Origin: Glutamicibacter protophormiae
GTDB lineage: Bacteria; Actinomycetota; Actinomycetes; Actinomycetales; Micrococcaceae
Reading direction: 5' to 3'
Assembly (NCBI RefSeq): GCF_014647495.1
Contig: NZ_BMPH01000001.1
Location: 434,001 to 498,000 of the forward strand
DNA length: 64,000 bases
Shown here: in pieces, positions 18,796 through 27,243 of the stretch
How positions within the stretch are numbered: position 1 is the stretch's first letter
Layout: each line of letters starts with the position of its first letter
Program-made: the position numbers and the translations under genes
The notes under the pieces: model-generated
Told to the model about the DNA's origin: nothing
The model's database searches: none
Seen by the model: the letters and a program-made list of their open reading frames with translations, nothing else

Positions 18796-20067
18796 ATGAC
18801 CCTCACCGTTTCCGAGACCGATGCAGCCGTCCACAAGCTGGCCGACCGGGCCCGCCGCGCCTCGCGCGTGCTGGCTCGCGCCAACCGCGACTGGAAGGAC
18901 AAGGCCCTGCGCGCCATTGCGGCGTCCATCGACGCCAACCGCGCAGGGATCATCGCCGCGAACGCCAAGGACCTCGAAGCCGGCAAGGCCAACGGGACCT
19001 CGGCGGCGATGCTGGACCGCCTGAAGCTGGATGACCCGCGCATCGATTCGCTGATTTCCGCCCTGCACGAACTGGCAGGCCTGCCCGATCCGGTGGGCCG
19101 CGTCGTGCGCGGAGAGACCCTGCCCAACGGCCTGCGCATGCGCCAGGTGAACGTCCCCATGGGTGTCATCGGCACCATCTACGAAGCCCGTCCCAACGTC
19201 ACCGTTGACATCGCCGGCTTGTCGCTGAAAAGCGGCAACGCCGTACTGCTGCGTGGAGGCTCCGCTGCGCTGAACTCGAACCTGGCCCTGGTCGGCTTCA
19301 TCCGTGACGCCCTGGACTCCGTTTCGCTGCCGCGGGATCTGGTGATCTCCGTGGACGAATACGGCCGCGAGGGCGCCGACGCCATGATGGGCGCACGCGG
19401 CAAGATCGACGTGCTCATCCCGCGCGGCGGGCGAGAACTGATCCAGCGTGTGGTCACCACCGCCAAGGTGCCGGTCATCGAAACCGGCGAAGGCAACGTG
19501 CACATCTACCTGGATGAAAGCGCGGACCTGGAGATGGCCACCGACATCCTGCTCAACGCCAAGACCCAGCGTCCAAGTGTCTGCAATACCGTCGAAACCC
19601 TGCTGATCCACCAGAACGCCGCGGCCGCTGCCGGTGTGCTGCAGGCCTTGTCCGCGGCCGGGGTCACCCTGCATGCCGAGGAACGCGCCGCGGCACTGGT
19701 TCCGGAGATCACCATGGTACCGGCGGGGGAGGACGACTGGGCCAACGAATACCTCGACCTGGATCTCGCGGTCAAGGTCGTGGATGACATGGACCAGGCC
19801 TTCGAGCACATCCGCGCCTACTCCACCGGTCACACCGAGGCGATCATCACCTCCTCGCTGCGCAATTCGGAGCGCTTCGTCTCCGAGATCGACTCCGCTG
19901 CGGTCATCGTGAACGCCTCGACCCGCTTCACCGATGGCGGCCAGCTGGGCCTGGGCGCCGAGGTCGGCATTTCCACCCAGAAGATGCATGCCCGCGGACC
20001 GATGGGACTGGCCGAGCTGACCACGACCAAATGGATCGTCCAAGGCGATGGGCACATCCGTAAATAG
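18796..20067 (+). CDS. proA: Gamma-glutamyl phosphate reductase
   Basis: Second step of proline synthesis: NADPH-dependent reduction to glutamate-5-semialdehyde. The 423-residue aldehyde-dehydrogenase-fold protein has the ProA signature around NTVETLLIH, with the catalytic cysteine in QRPSVCNT at about residue 260. It also carries the C-terminal LGLGAEVGISTQKMHARGPMG. ATG at 18796, 24 bases after proB. Confidence 0.96.
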   Translation: MTLTVSETDAAVHKLADRARRASRVLARANRDWKDKALRAIAASIDANRAGIIAANAKDLEAGKANGTSAAMLDRLKLDDPRIDSLISALHELAGLPDPVGRVVRGETLPNGLRMRQVNVPMGVIGTIYEARPNVTVDIAGLSLKSGNAVLLRGGSAALNSNLALVGFIRDALDSVSLPRDLVISVDEYGREGADAMMGARGKIDVLIPRGGRELIQRVVTTAKVPVIETGEGNVHIYLDESADLEMATDILLNAKTQRPSVCNTVETLLIHQNAAAAAGVLQALSAAGVTLHAEERAAALVPEITMVPAGEDDWANEYLDLDLAVKVVDDMDQAFEHIRAYSTGHTEAIITSSLRNSERFVSEIDSAAVIVNASTRFTDGGQLGLGAEVGISTQKMHARGPMGLAELTTTKWIVQGDGHIRK

Positions 20068-20181
20068 TTTCTGACCGCCTTATTCGGTACCATGTAGAAG
20101 AACGTAAGTGACCTTTCGGGCCACTGCCCGGGGCTGGCCCCCGACGCGGCGGGCAACGAGGAAAACAACTGGAGAATTATC

Positions 20182-20394
20182 TTGAACGCGCTGATTATGG
20201 CTTCCGCAGCCGCAAGCACCACTGGTTTGGATTCGCATACCTGGGCCCTGATCGTCGGCGGCGGCATCTTCCTGGCATTCATGCTGTTGCTGTTGGTCGT
20301 AGTGTCCTACACCAACGTGGGCCTGCGCCACGAGATCAAGCCTGACGATTTCGACGAGCACCGCCAGTTCAAGTCCCACCCTGAGCACCACTAA
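20182..20394 (+). CDS. Small single-span membrane protein of the proA-nadD interval
   Basis: A 70-residue protein with one strong membrane segment (about residues 22-44, [19 protein letters not shown]) and a short acidic/His-rich cytoplasmic tail. The TTG start at 20182 is favoured because GGAG lies eight bases upstream; an ATG five codons later is an alternative. It ends two bases before nadD begins, so it is co-translated with nadD. A gene of this kind is common at this position in Micrococcaceae; no function is known to me. Confidence 0.7.
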   Translation: MNALIMASAAASTTGLDSHTWALIVGGGIFLAFMLLLLVVVSYTNVGLRHEIKPDDFDEHRQFKSHPEHH

Positions 20395-20396
20395 TC

Positions 20397-21002
20397 TTGG
20401 CGGACGAGCAAGTCAAGAACCGCCCATTGCGCCTCGGCGTGATGGGCGGTACTTTTGACCCCATTCACAACGGCCACCTGGTTGCCGCGAGCGAAGTGGC
20501 CGCGGAATACGACCTGGATGAAGTGGTCTTCGTGCCCACCGGCGAACCATGGCAGAAGGCTGACCGCAAAGTCACCGACGCCGAACACCGGTACCTGATG
20601 ACCGTCATTGCGACAGCATCCAACCCGCGGTTCACCGTCAGCCGCGTGGACATCGATCGCGAGGGCGCCACCTACACCCGGGATACGCTGCTTGACTTGC
20701 GGGCGCAGCGACCGGAGGCAGAGCTGTTCTTCATCACCGGCGCTGATGCCATGAGCCAGATCATGAGCTGGCGCGATATCGACCAGGTCTGGGACCTGGC
20801 GCATTTCGTCGGCGTCAGCCGCCCTGGCTACGTGATAGCCGATATGGGGCGGGACAACGTCTCCCAGTTGGAGATTCCTGCACTGTCTATTTCCTCCACC
20901 GACTGCCGCGTACGCGTCGCAGAGGATAAGCCCGTCTGGTACCTGGTACCCGATGGTGTGGTGCAGTACATTGCAAAATATGGGCTCTATACCGAGTCGT
21001 AA
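20397..21002 (+). CDS. nadD: Nicotinate-nucleotide adenylyltransferase
   Basis: Forms deamido-NAD from nicotinate mononucleotide and ATP in NAD synthesis. At 201 residues it has the nucleotidyltransferase motif [12 protein letters not shown] at about 17-28 and the C-terminal [10 protein letters not shown] (the ISST.IR motif), followed by VPDGVVQYI. The TTG start gives a normal length; the small membrane-protein gene ends two bases before it. Confidence 0.95.
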   Translation: MADEQVKNRPLRLGVMGGTFDPIHNGHLVAASEVAAEYDLDEVVFVPTGEPWQKADRKVTDAEHRYLMTVIATASNPRFTVSRVDIDREGATYTRDTLLDLRAQRPEAELFFITGADAMSQIMSWRDIDQVWDLAHFVGVSRPGYVIADMGRDNVSQLEIPALSISSTDCRVRVAEDKPVWYLVPDGVVQYIAKYGLYTES

Positions 21003-21079
21003 CCTCACATTGAGCCGTATTACACGGCATAATCGATTAAGGTGACGGTATTTGTCTATGCGGTCGGGAGTAGCACCAG

Positions 21080-22624
21080 ATGAGCGATAACTCGCAGCCA
21101 GTTTCCAGCAGGCGGGCATTGCGTGAAAAGCGACGCGCCGAAATGGAGGCGCTGCTCGCCAATAGCAAGGCTGAACAGGCCGCCAAGGAACAGGCGGACA
21201 AGAAGGCCAAGGCTGAATCCGCCAACTCCGATTCCAAGGACTCGTCTGGTGCGGCAAAATCCGCATCTTCGGCTCCAAAGCCTGCTGTATCCAAGCCTGC
21301 TCCAGCCAAGGCCGCGGAGGCCAAGGCGTCCGCCAAGCCAGCAGCTAAGCCGGCCGCGGCGGCCAAGCAGCCAGCCGCCAACTCCGGCAACCCGAAAACT
21401 CCAGCGAAACCCGCCCCGAAGCCCGCTGAAAAGGCTCCGGCCGCCAAGTCTGCGCCAAAGCCTCAGCCTGCCAAGCCTGTCGATTCCAAGCCTGCGGCGG
21501 CGAAACCCGCTGAAACCAAACTCGCGCCGGCTAAGAGCGCGCCGAACAAGCCCGCGCAGTCGAAGCCCGCAGAGAGCAAGCCTGCTGCCTCCAAAACTGC
21601 CGTATCGACGTCAGCTGAATCACCTGCGGTGCAGAAGCCTGAAGCATTGGGGGAGCGTGCTTCGTTGCGCCGCGCCCGTGACCGCGAAGCCTTGCGTGAA
21701 CGCCGACGCCTCGAAGAAGAAGTCGGCTCGCTGACAAGCCACGTTCCCACGGTGGAGCCCGCTGACGACCCGAAGCCGCTGACTCGTCGACAGCTGCGCC
21801 TGCAGGCCCTGGCCGATCAGAACAAGGGCGCCGCTGCGGCTAAGCCTGTGTCGGGAACCAAGCCCGCCAAGCCGTCAGGAGCAGAAAACGCTCCAGACAC
21901 CACGGTCATGAGCGTCGAGGAAGCCTTGGCCGCGCGGCGTGCACACGACCCGAAATCTCCTGTAGACCCGGTTTTGCTGGGCGAAGATGATTCGGAAATC
22001 GACCTCGAAGTGCTGGCCCACCAACGTGAAATGGCTGCGCGTGCCGCAATCATCTCGCGACGGGCGGCTGAGCGCGAACGCTTGCGTATTGAAAACTCCA
22101 AGCAGGGCAAAGAAGATGTTGCATCGGACCCCTTCACCGGCGCGATGGGCAATATCCGTGAGGTAGAAGAACGGATCGCCAAAACTGGCGTCTCCGGTCC
22201 GAAAACCGAAAGCGTTTCGCTGTCGTTGGACGCCCAGGGAAAGATCGCTTCCAAGCCGGCAGTAAAGCCCGCGCCGAAACCCGCGGCGAAGGCCCCCGCC
22301 AAGCCGGCACCGAAACCCGCGGCCGCAGCAAAACCGGCTGCAAAGCCAGTACAAAAGCCTGTTGCGAAGCCAGCTCCAGCAGCCAAACCGACGCCGGTTG
22401 CCAAGGCCCCCGTGGCAGCCAAGCCAGCGGCGGCATCGGCACCGGAGAGCAAGGCTGTCGAACTACCTCGCATCGAGGCAGTCAACGCCCAAGGTCTACA
22501 GCCGCTCGACGTGCAGACTCACGGCGTCCGCCGTGCCAATAACATGCTCATCGCCATGATCGTGGCGCTGGGCGTTGGCGGTGCGGCCCTGGTCGCCGGC
22601 CTGATCATGTTGTTGACCAACTAG
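21080..22624 (+). CDS. Ala/Lys/Pro-rich protein with C-terminal membrane anchor
   Basis: A 514-residue protein of unknown function, present between nadD and rsfS as in relatives. The N-terminal 40 residues are basic and coiled-coil-like (RRALREKRRAEMEALL). There are two long AKPA/PKPA-type low-complexity tracts (about 50-180 and 385-460) separated by arginine-rich helical stretches (RRARDREALRERRRLEEE). A single C-terminal membrane segment (about 487-512) leaves almost nothing outside. The layout suggests a cytoplasmic, membrane-tethered, flexible protein, perhaps binding nucleic acid or envelope factors; that is inference only. Confidence 0.75.
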   Translation: MSDNSQPVSSRRALREKRRAEMEALLANSKAEQAAKEQADKKAKAESANSDSKDSSGAAKSASSAPKPAVSKPAPAKAAEAKASAKPAAKPAAAAKQPAANSGNPKTPAKPAPKPAEKAPAAKSAPKPQPAKPVDSKPAAAKPAETKLAPAKSAPNKPAQSKPAESKPAASKTAVSTSAESPAVQKPEALGERASLRRARDREALRERRRLEEEVGSLTSHVPTVEPADDPKPLTRRQLRLQALADQNKGAAAAKPVSGTKPAKPSGAENAPDTTVMSVEEALAARRAHDPKSPVDPVLLGEDDSEIDLEVLAHQREMAARAAIISRRAAERERLRIENSKQGKEDVASDPFTGAMGNIREVEERIAKTGVSGPKTESVSLSLDAQGKIASKPAVKPAPKPAAKAPAKPAPKPAAAAKPAAKPVQKPVAKPAPAAKPTPVAKAPVAAKPAAASAPESKAVELPRIEAVNAQGLQPLDVQTHGVRRANNMLIAMIVALGVGGAALVAGLIMLLTN

Positions 22625-22682
22625 TTTTTATAGGACAATTAAGTCCTTGACCCACCCCTTCCTAAAGGAGACACCCAACTTC

Positions 22683-23060
22683 ATGGGCGCACACGCAGAC
22701 TCAATTGCCCTCGTGCATACCGCGGCACTTGCCGCCGCAGAAAAACTTGCCGAGGATATGGTCGCACTCGACGTGGCCGAACGTTTGGGCATCACCGATG
22801 CCTTCCTGATCGTCTCCGGTAGTTCCGAGCCTCAGGTCAACGCCATCGTGGATGAAATCCAGGCGAAGGTGATCGAGAAATTCGACCTGCGTCCGGTTCG
22901 CCGTGAAGGCTTCGGCCTTGGCCGCTGGGTGCTCCTCGACTACGGAGATGTGGTAGTCCACGTACAGCACCAGGAAGACCGCGTCTTCTACGCGCTGGAA
23001 CGCTTGTGGTCGGATTGCCCGGTCATCGAGCTGCCTGCTGTCAGCGGCAAAAAGAACTAG
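22683..23060 (+). CDS. rsfS: Ribosomal silencing factor RsfS
   Basis: Binds L14 and blocks subunit joining when nutrients are scarce. The family core is clear: DMVALDVAERLGITDAFLIVSG, then RREGFGLGRWVLLDYGDVVVHV and the aromatic RVFYALERLW. The ATG at 22683 gives 125 residues and follows AAAGGAG by about 12 bases. A TTG twelve codons earlier (22647) is in frame but would place that Shine-Dalgarno inside the gene. Closes the nadD cluster, ahead of tRNA-Ala. Confidence 0.93.
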   Translation: MGAHADSIALVHTAALAAAEKLAEDMVALDVAERLGITDAFLIVSGSSEPQVNAIVDEIQAKVIEKFDLRPVRREGFGLGRWVLLDYGDVVVHVQHQEDRVFYALERLWSDCPVIELPAVSGKKN

Positions 23061-23134
23061 TCACGATGGATTTGCATCCTGTTCAAAATTTCATCTATGA
23101 TAGATGAGTTGCCTGATCAGGTAGCAATCCTCGC

Positions 23135-23210
23135 GGGGGTATGGCGCAGTTGGTAGCGCGTCTGCATGGCATGCAGAAGGTCAGGGGTTCGAATCCCCTT
23201 ACCTCCACCA
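23135..23210 (+). tRNA. tRNA-Ala(GGC), CCA encoded
   Basis: All four arms fold: acceptor GGGGGTA with TACCTCC, D-arm GCGC...GCGC, anticodon stem TCTGC/GCAGA with loop ATGGCAT (anticodon GGC), and T-arm AGGGG-TTCGAAT-CCCCT. The 3' CCA is encoded. A near-identical copy lies in opposite orientation at 29957-30029, including about 30 bases upstream. Confidence 0.97.
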
Positions 23211-23216
23211 TACATG

Positions 23217-23244
23217 TTTTATTCGAACCACCGTCCGAATAAAA
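23217..23244 (+). terminator. Hairpin after tRNA-Ala(GGC)
   Basis: TTTTATTCG (23217-23225) pairs perfectly with CGAATAAAA (23236-23244). A second hairpin, AACGCC/GGCGTT followed by a TTTTTT run, lies near 23318-23352. One or both should end tRNA transcription. Confidence 0.5.
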
Positions 23245-23412
23245 CTTAAGAAGTGAAGATAACAGAGGTGACGTCGAGTTTTCGGCGTCATTTTCTGTTT
23301 GTCCAAATGTACCGTCCGGAACGCCAGAAACGGCGTTTTGGGCGGTTTTTTGTACCCATTTGCTAAATACGGTAAGTGGGTACCACGAGTCCGGCTAGTC
23401 GGTATGTCCTCT

Positions 23413-23478
23413 CTCAGGACATCGTTTACACCATGACTCATAACATCGCTTACAGGATGTCTCAGGACATCGCTGACA
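23413..23478 (-). repeat. Three 18-bp repeats, 24-bp period, left end of element 1
   Basis: Units start at 23413, 23437 and 23461, each 18 bases of the form CTCANNACATCGNTNACA. They are inverted relative to the set at the other end. Probable transposase binding sites. Confidence 0.8.
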
Positions 23479-23535
23479 GGTAGCAAGAATGCCTGGCAGG
23501 CCCGGTCTGGACAACGATCACTTCGATAATTAAAC

Positions 23536-24981
23536 GTGTCAAATTCATTATCGGCGTCGATGCGCCGCCAAATTATCGAGTTCGATCCGGGCCTGCCGGA
23601 CTCCTCAAGTATCTCGCAGTTCTGCAATGAACTGGGAATCAGCAGGCCCTCCTACTACAAAGTCAAAGCGCGATACGTCGCGGAGGGGAATAAGGCGTTG
23701 AACCCTCATTCCAGAGCTCCGAAAACAGACCGGCGCATCTACGGGGACCAAACCAAAGCCATGGTCCTGCGTATCCGCAAGCGACTAGCCAAAGACGGGT
23801 GGGACAACGGGCCACTATCCATCTGGTTCGAAAGCCTCGATACCGAGGAGTTCGGTGAGCAACGCCCCTCGGTGGCCACGATCGGCCGGATCCTTTCCGA
23901 GGCCGGGGTAACCCAGCGCAACCCGCGCAAACGCCCGCGTAAATCATGGCTACGCTTCGCCCGCTCCCACCCGATGGAACTGTGGCAGATCGACGGACTG
24001 GAGTATCGGCTGTTTGACCAGAACGCGACCAAAGCGATGATCTACCAGCTCGTTGATGATGGGTCCCGATTCGACGTGGGCACGCGGTGCTTTGAACAGC
24101 TGGAAAACGCTCGGGACGCGATAGAAACACTCAAGGCAGCGTTCGCGACCTACGGGGTGCCGCAACAACTTCTGAGCGACAATGGTGGGGCATTCAATCT
24201 TTCTCGGCAAGGCATCGTGAACCAGACTGAAATATTCCTGGCCAGCGTGGGATGCGAAGCAATCACCGGCCAGTTCAGCCACCCCCAAACGCAAGGCAAG
24301 AATGAACGCAGTCACAGTACGCTGCTCAAGTTTCTCGATGCCCACGCTCCGCAGAACCTGACGGAGCTGTCCATATTGTTGGAGCAGTATCGAAACCACT
24401 ACAACCACCGACGTCGGCATCAAGCACTGAAAGTAGGGCACACGTACCTGACTCCGGCCCAAGCTTGGGAAGCTGGTGATCATCGTGCTTCGGATGGCGT
24501 GGCCATCGATATTGCCCAGTTGCAGGCCAAGGCACAATCGTACGTGGACAAAGCCTTGGCCGCGAAAGCTGAGTTGGCTGCACCAGAGGAAGCCGATGAC
24601 GAGCCCCAGATACCTGGACGTACGAAGGATGAAAACCACACAGGCAGCCCCAGCGTGCTGGCTGATCAACGTGATGACGTGATCCAGATTCGGCGTACGA
24701 ATCCTCAGATCTACTTTCGAGGTCGTATTTTCAAGGTACCGACTCATTTGATCGGTGAATACCAGCTGGTTTTGAGCAAGGATGCTTATACGCTTTACAG
24801 CATGGTTGACGGCGAGCAATCCGTGTCATTCCCGTTACCGGTCAGGCTGCAGTCCAGTGCGCGTCTAGTGCCGTTGTGGCAGGTGTATGGAGCCCGGATC
24901 AGGGATCCGAAGCCGGCTTGGACGCAGAAACGGATCGAGTACGAGGACATCTACTATTCGTCTGGCGATGCTGCTTCCTAG
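23536..24981 (+). CDS. IS481-type DDE transposase (element 1)
   Basis: 481 residues. The N-terminal HTH region (about 1-60, SQFCNELGISRPSYYKVKARY) is followed by a second HTH. The rve integrase core has the first Asp in LWQIDGLEYR, the second in LLSDNGGAF and the Glu in QGKNERSHSTL, so the DDE triad is intact. A beta-rich C-terminal domain (about 385-470) resembles that of long IS481/Mu-like transposases. The start at 23536 is the most upstream; an internal ATG is possible. The element at 62.0 kb encodes a homologue of identical length but clearly diverged sequence. Confidence 0.9.
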   Translation: MSNSLSASMRRQIIEFDPGLPDSSSISQFCNELGISRPSYYKVKARYVAEGNKALNPHSRAPKTDRRIYGDQTKAMVLRIRKRLAKDGWDNGPLSIWFESLDTEEFGEQRPSVATIGRILSEAGVTQRNPRKRPRKSWLRFARSHPMELWQIDGLEYRLFDQNATKAMIYQLVDDGSRFDVGTRCFEQLENARDAIETLKAAFATYGVPQQLLSDNGGAFNLSRQGIVNQTEIFLASVGCEAITGQFSHPQTQGKNERSHSTLLKFLDAHAPQNLTELSILLEQYRNHYNHRRRHQALKVGHTYLTPAQAWEAGDHRASDGVAIDIAQLQAKAQSYVDKALAAKAELAAPEEADDEPQIPGRTKDENHTGSPSVLADQRDDVIQIRRTNPQIYFRGRIFKVPTHLIGEYQLVLSKDAYTLYSMVDGEQSVSFPLPVRLQSSARLVPLWQVYGARIRDPKPAWTQKRIEYEDIYYSSGDAAS

Positions 24982-25004
24982 GACAGGCGAATCGTCGCGC
25001 GCGG

Positions 25005-25094
25005 TGTCAGCGATGTGTTGATGCCGCGTGTCTACGATGTATTGAGTTTGGTTGTCAGCGATGTGGTGAGTTCGTGTGTAAACAAACTACCGAG
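25005..25094 (+). repeat. Four 18-bp repeats, 24-bp period, right end of element 1
   Basis: Units start at 25005, 25029, 25053 and 25077, of the form TGTCAGCGATGTNNTGAG, the last one degenerate. Exact 24-bp spacing and opposite orientation to the left set mark them as subterminal transposase sites. Confidence 0.8.
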
Positions 25095-25247
25095 TGATTA
25101 CATACCGACTGGCCGGACTTGACGTACCAGCTTTGCGTATTTGGCAGTATCGGCGGTGGCTGGCGTGAACCGTGCCAAAACTATCCGTTCCAGCCCTTGG
25201 CGGCGACATGTCTTAGCATTGCTGGACGATCCGTGGCCCAACACCTA

Positions 25248-25276
25248 TTGACAGCATGGCTGATGGGGTCGATCCT
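25248..25276 (+). promoter_or_regulatory. Promoter for the HTH/membrane gene pair, probably leaderless
   Basis: A consensus TTGACA (25248-25253) and a weak GATCCT -10 (25271-25276) are 17 bases apart. The predicted transcript start falls at the ATG at 25284, so the message may have no leader, as is frequent in actinobacteria. Confidence 0.4.
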
Positions 25277-25283
25277 TGAGTGC

Positions 25284-25754
25284 ATGACGTGTAACCCCGG
25301 GGGTGACATTATCCCGTGCAGCATTGATGTTCATGCTGATCCGGAGTGGTTACGTGTGCTCGCGCATCGTCGGCGCGAACCAGTTGCTGTTTTGGAAGCT
25401 GCAGTCGGGAGATTCCAAGCGGCTGGTGTCACTCCGGAAATTGTTGAGTCCCATCTCCATGACGCCGGGGACCGACTCTACGCGGCCGCTGCTTCCGGAC
25501 GAGCTTCGTGGGCAGCTGAATTCGGGGGAGAGCGTGTAGTCGCTCTCATCGCCGCCGAAGTCAGCGCACTCGCTTCCCATCTGGTCACTCGCGCAGCGTC
25601 CATACGTGCGGCCAGCATTGAAGTGTTGCTGGAGGAATACAGCGCAGTCACCGTGGCCAGCTCTCTGGGAGTGGCCAGGCAGAAAGTCTACGAACTCGCC
25701 AAAGGCAAAGTAGGCACCGACTTCATAAAAACCACGCCGTGGAGCTCGAAATGA
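25284..25754 (+). CDS. Small HTH protein of unknown function
   Basis: A 156-residue protein. Its C-terminal part has a helix-turn-helix-like segment (VTVASSLGVARQKVYELAK, about residues 122-140) after a long alanine-rich helical region. No family is recognised beyond that. The ATG at 25284 is chosen because a promoter predicts leaderless initiation there; the frame is open upstream to 25119. It overlaps the next gene by ATGA, so the two proteins are probably made together: a putative DNA-binding protein paired with a membrane protein. It lies next to the right end of IS element 1. Confidence 0.5.
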   Translation: MTCNPGGDIIPCSIDVHADPEWLRVLAHRRREPVAVLEAAVGRFQAAGVTPEIVESHLHDAGDRLYAAAASGRASWAAEFGGERVVALIAAEVSALASHLVTRAASIRAASIEVLLEEYSAVTVASSLGVARQKVYELAKGKVGTDFIKTTPWSSK

Positions 25755-26446
25755 ATGAGATGAACGAAGCTGTAGATCTGCCAGATTTCTCGGAGAAAAA
25801 GTTCTTGCATCCTCTCGAAGTGGCCGAGGCACGCGGACTTTATTTGCGTGGATGGTGGTTTGCACGATTGCATTCAGTACCGGTGGTTGTCGCCATCGGG
25901 GCAGTCGTATGGGTTGCTACGAATAACCTGTTTGCGGCGCTAGTCGCGCCCGCTGGATCCCTGGCCATCGGCTTGGTCTCAAGCAGATGGCTGACTGCCC
26001 GAGCGTGGGACTTCATTCCGCGCAAACGCCAGCTCGACGGGGGAGCGGGGCGATGGCGGGTATTTGCGGCCGCTATCGACGCGGCTGCAATCTTGGTGAT
26101 TGCCGCAGGAGTGATTTTTTCGATTTCAACTGCTTCCCCGGATCCGGGAGTCATTGCGTTCGCAACAGGTTCGGGCATCGGCGTGGCGCTAGTGCAGGCG
26201 CAGGAGCTGTTAGCCGGGAGGAAGCATGGTGTCGAGAACCATGAAACCCTGAGGAGAATAATCCTGTTTGCTGCCGTTGCCGTGGCAACGACAGCGGTTG
26301 GCTTGCTGGGCCTCGGCACGGTGTGGGGTGCCTGGACTATCGGAACCGTTGCGATGGGCACCGCGACCGTAGTTGCTGCCCAGGCGATTTTCTGGCTTGC
26401 GTCAACCTCACGTCACCGTGGCCAATTGGCGCAGAAGCCCAACTGA
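25751..26446 (+). CDS. Multi-span membrane protein of unknown function
   Basis: A 231-residue protein with about six hydrophobic segments in pairs: VPVVVAIGAVVWVATNN and FAALVAPAGSLAIGLVS, then AAIDAAAILVIAAGVIF and a neighbour, then ILFAAVAVATTAVGLLGLG and GTVAMGTATVVAAQAIFWLA. The N-terminal 35 residues are acidic and cytoplasmic. The ATG overlaps the stop of the HTH gene. A partner role with the HTH protein is inferred from the coupling; I recognise no family. Confidence 0.6.
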   Translation: MNEMNEAVDLPDFSEKKFLHPLEVAEARGLYLRGWWFARLHSVPVVVAIGAVVWVATNNLFAALVAPAGSLAIGLVSSRWLTARAWDFIPRKRQLDGGAGRWRVFAAAIDAAAILVIAAGVIFSISTASPDPGVIAFATGSGIGVALVQAQELLAGRKHGVENHETLRRIILFAAVAVATTAVGLLGLGTVWGAWTIGTVAMGTATVVAAQAIFWLASTSRHRGQLAQKPN

Positions 26447-26520
26447 CCACGGTACCTGTTCATCCTGCCTCGCACAGGGCTGTAGTCGTGGAACGTAAAT
26501 CGCGCGGGGCAGCTTGCCGG

Positions 26521-27213
26521 CTATTGCTGTGAAGTGGACTTGCGGCTGACCATCTCATTGATCCAGATGGGTGCGAAGGGGGAGGTACATCCCGGAGGTG
26601 TTGGATAGTCAGCCAAAACCTGCAAGTCCTCACCGATTTGCAGTGCACGAGACCGCAGCGGCTCATGCTCGATGCCGATCTGAGCCAAGGTATTGTTCAT
26701 CGCCCACTGCAAGCGGTCGGGTGCGGTCTTCATTTCGGCTTCGACGATGTCCAGCAATTGCGCAAGCTCCAGATTCTCCGGAGCCTTGACGACCTGGTGC
26801 GCAGTCAATTCCCAGCCGGCACTGGCAACAACAGGATCGGAGTCGTGCATAAGGAGCTTTCGGAGGTCTTCCAGGTGCTTGCTCTTCTTCACTACGTAGT
26901 TCACGAACCAGCCCTGTACCTTTGGAGTCCTGGCTTCGCGGAGCCACCGTTCCAGATCATCAAGGCTGAACATACGTGGCTTGCAGATCAGGATGGCGAC
27001 CAGACGCGTGGCAGTCTCGCCGGTTGCCCATAGCCGCTGTGCCAATTCCTGATTGCTTTTCAGGGCTTTCGCCAGCCCACGAAGCTTGGAGAGATTCACT
27101 CCGAGGTCGTCGCCGTGCTTTTCATTGACCGCACGCATACGCGGGTCTTCCAACTCGGCGAGAGCCGTTTGAACCTCGGCCACCGTGCTCTGCGGGGTCA
27201 GTACAGTGCTCAT
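26521..27213 (-). CDS. AlkD-like DNA alkylation repair protein
   Basis: 230 residues of HEAT-like helical repeats. LWATGETATRLVAILICKP and the SLDDLERWLREARTPKVQGWFVNYVV block, followed by DSDPVVASAGWELTAHQV, match the AlkD family. AlkD removes N3- and N7-alkylated bases without flipping them. Catalytic residues cannot be assigned with certainty by eye. AGGAGCAAGTC lies just upstream of the ATG. It is 30 bases downstream of the GyrI-like gene on the same strand. Confidence 0.75.
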   Translation of the reverse strand: MSTVLTPQSTVAEVQTALAELEDPRMRAVNEKHGDDLGVNLSKLRGLAKALKSNQELAQRLWATGETATRLVAILICKPRMFSLDDLERWLREARTPKVQGWFVNYVVKKSKHLEDLRKLLMHDSDPVVASAGWELTAHQVVKAPENLELAQLLDIVEAEMKTAPDRLQWAMNNTLAQIGIEHEPLRSRALQIGEDLQVLADYPTPPGCTSPFAPIWINEMVSRKSTSQQ

Positions 27214-27243
27214 GACTTGCTCCTAGATTCTCTCGTGGGATAT

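Larger units (their letters stand above)
23361..25146 (+). mobile_element. IS481-type insertion sequence (element 1)
   Basis: About 1.79 kb. The ends are imperfect inverted repeats. The left end starts TGCTAAATACGG and contains GAGTCCGGCTAGTCGGTATGT. The right end, read inward on the minus strand, starts TGCCAAATACGC and contains AAGTCCGGCCAGTCGGTATGT. Between each end and the transposase lie 24-bp-periodic repeats. No clear target duplication is visible at the flanks (CATT versus GTAT). It lies about 150 bases after tRNA-Ala. Boundaries come from matching the two ends to each other and to element 2 at 61.9 kb. Confidence 0.75.

Noticed and set aside
21200-22450. Repetitive sequence in the 21-22 kb gene considered as a DNA repeat array
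   Set aside because: It is protein low complexity (Ala/Lys/Pro codons) in an intact frame, not a precise nucleotide repeat.
23413-25094. 24-bp-periodic repeats considered as a CRISPR array
   Set aside because: Few units, spacers of only six bases, units inverted on both sides of a transposase: these are IS end sites.
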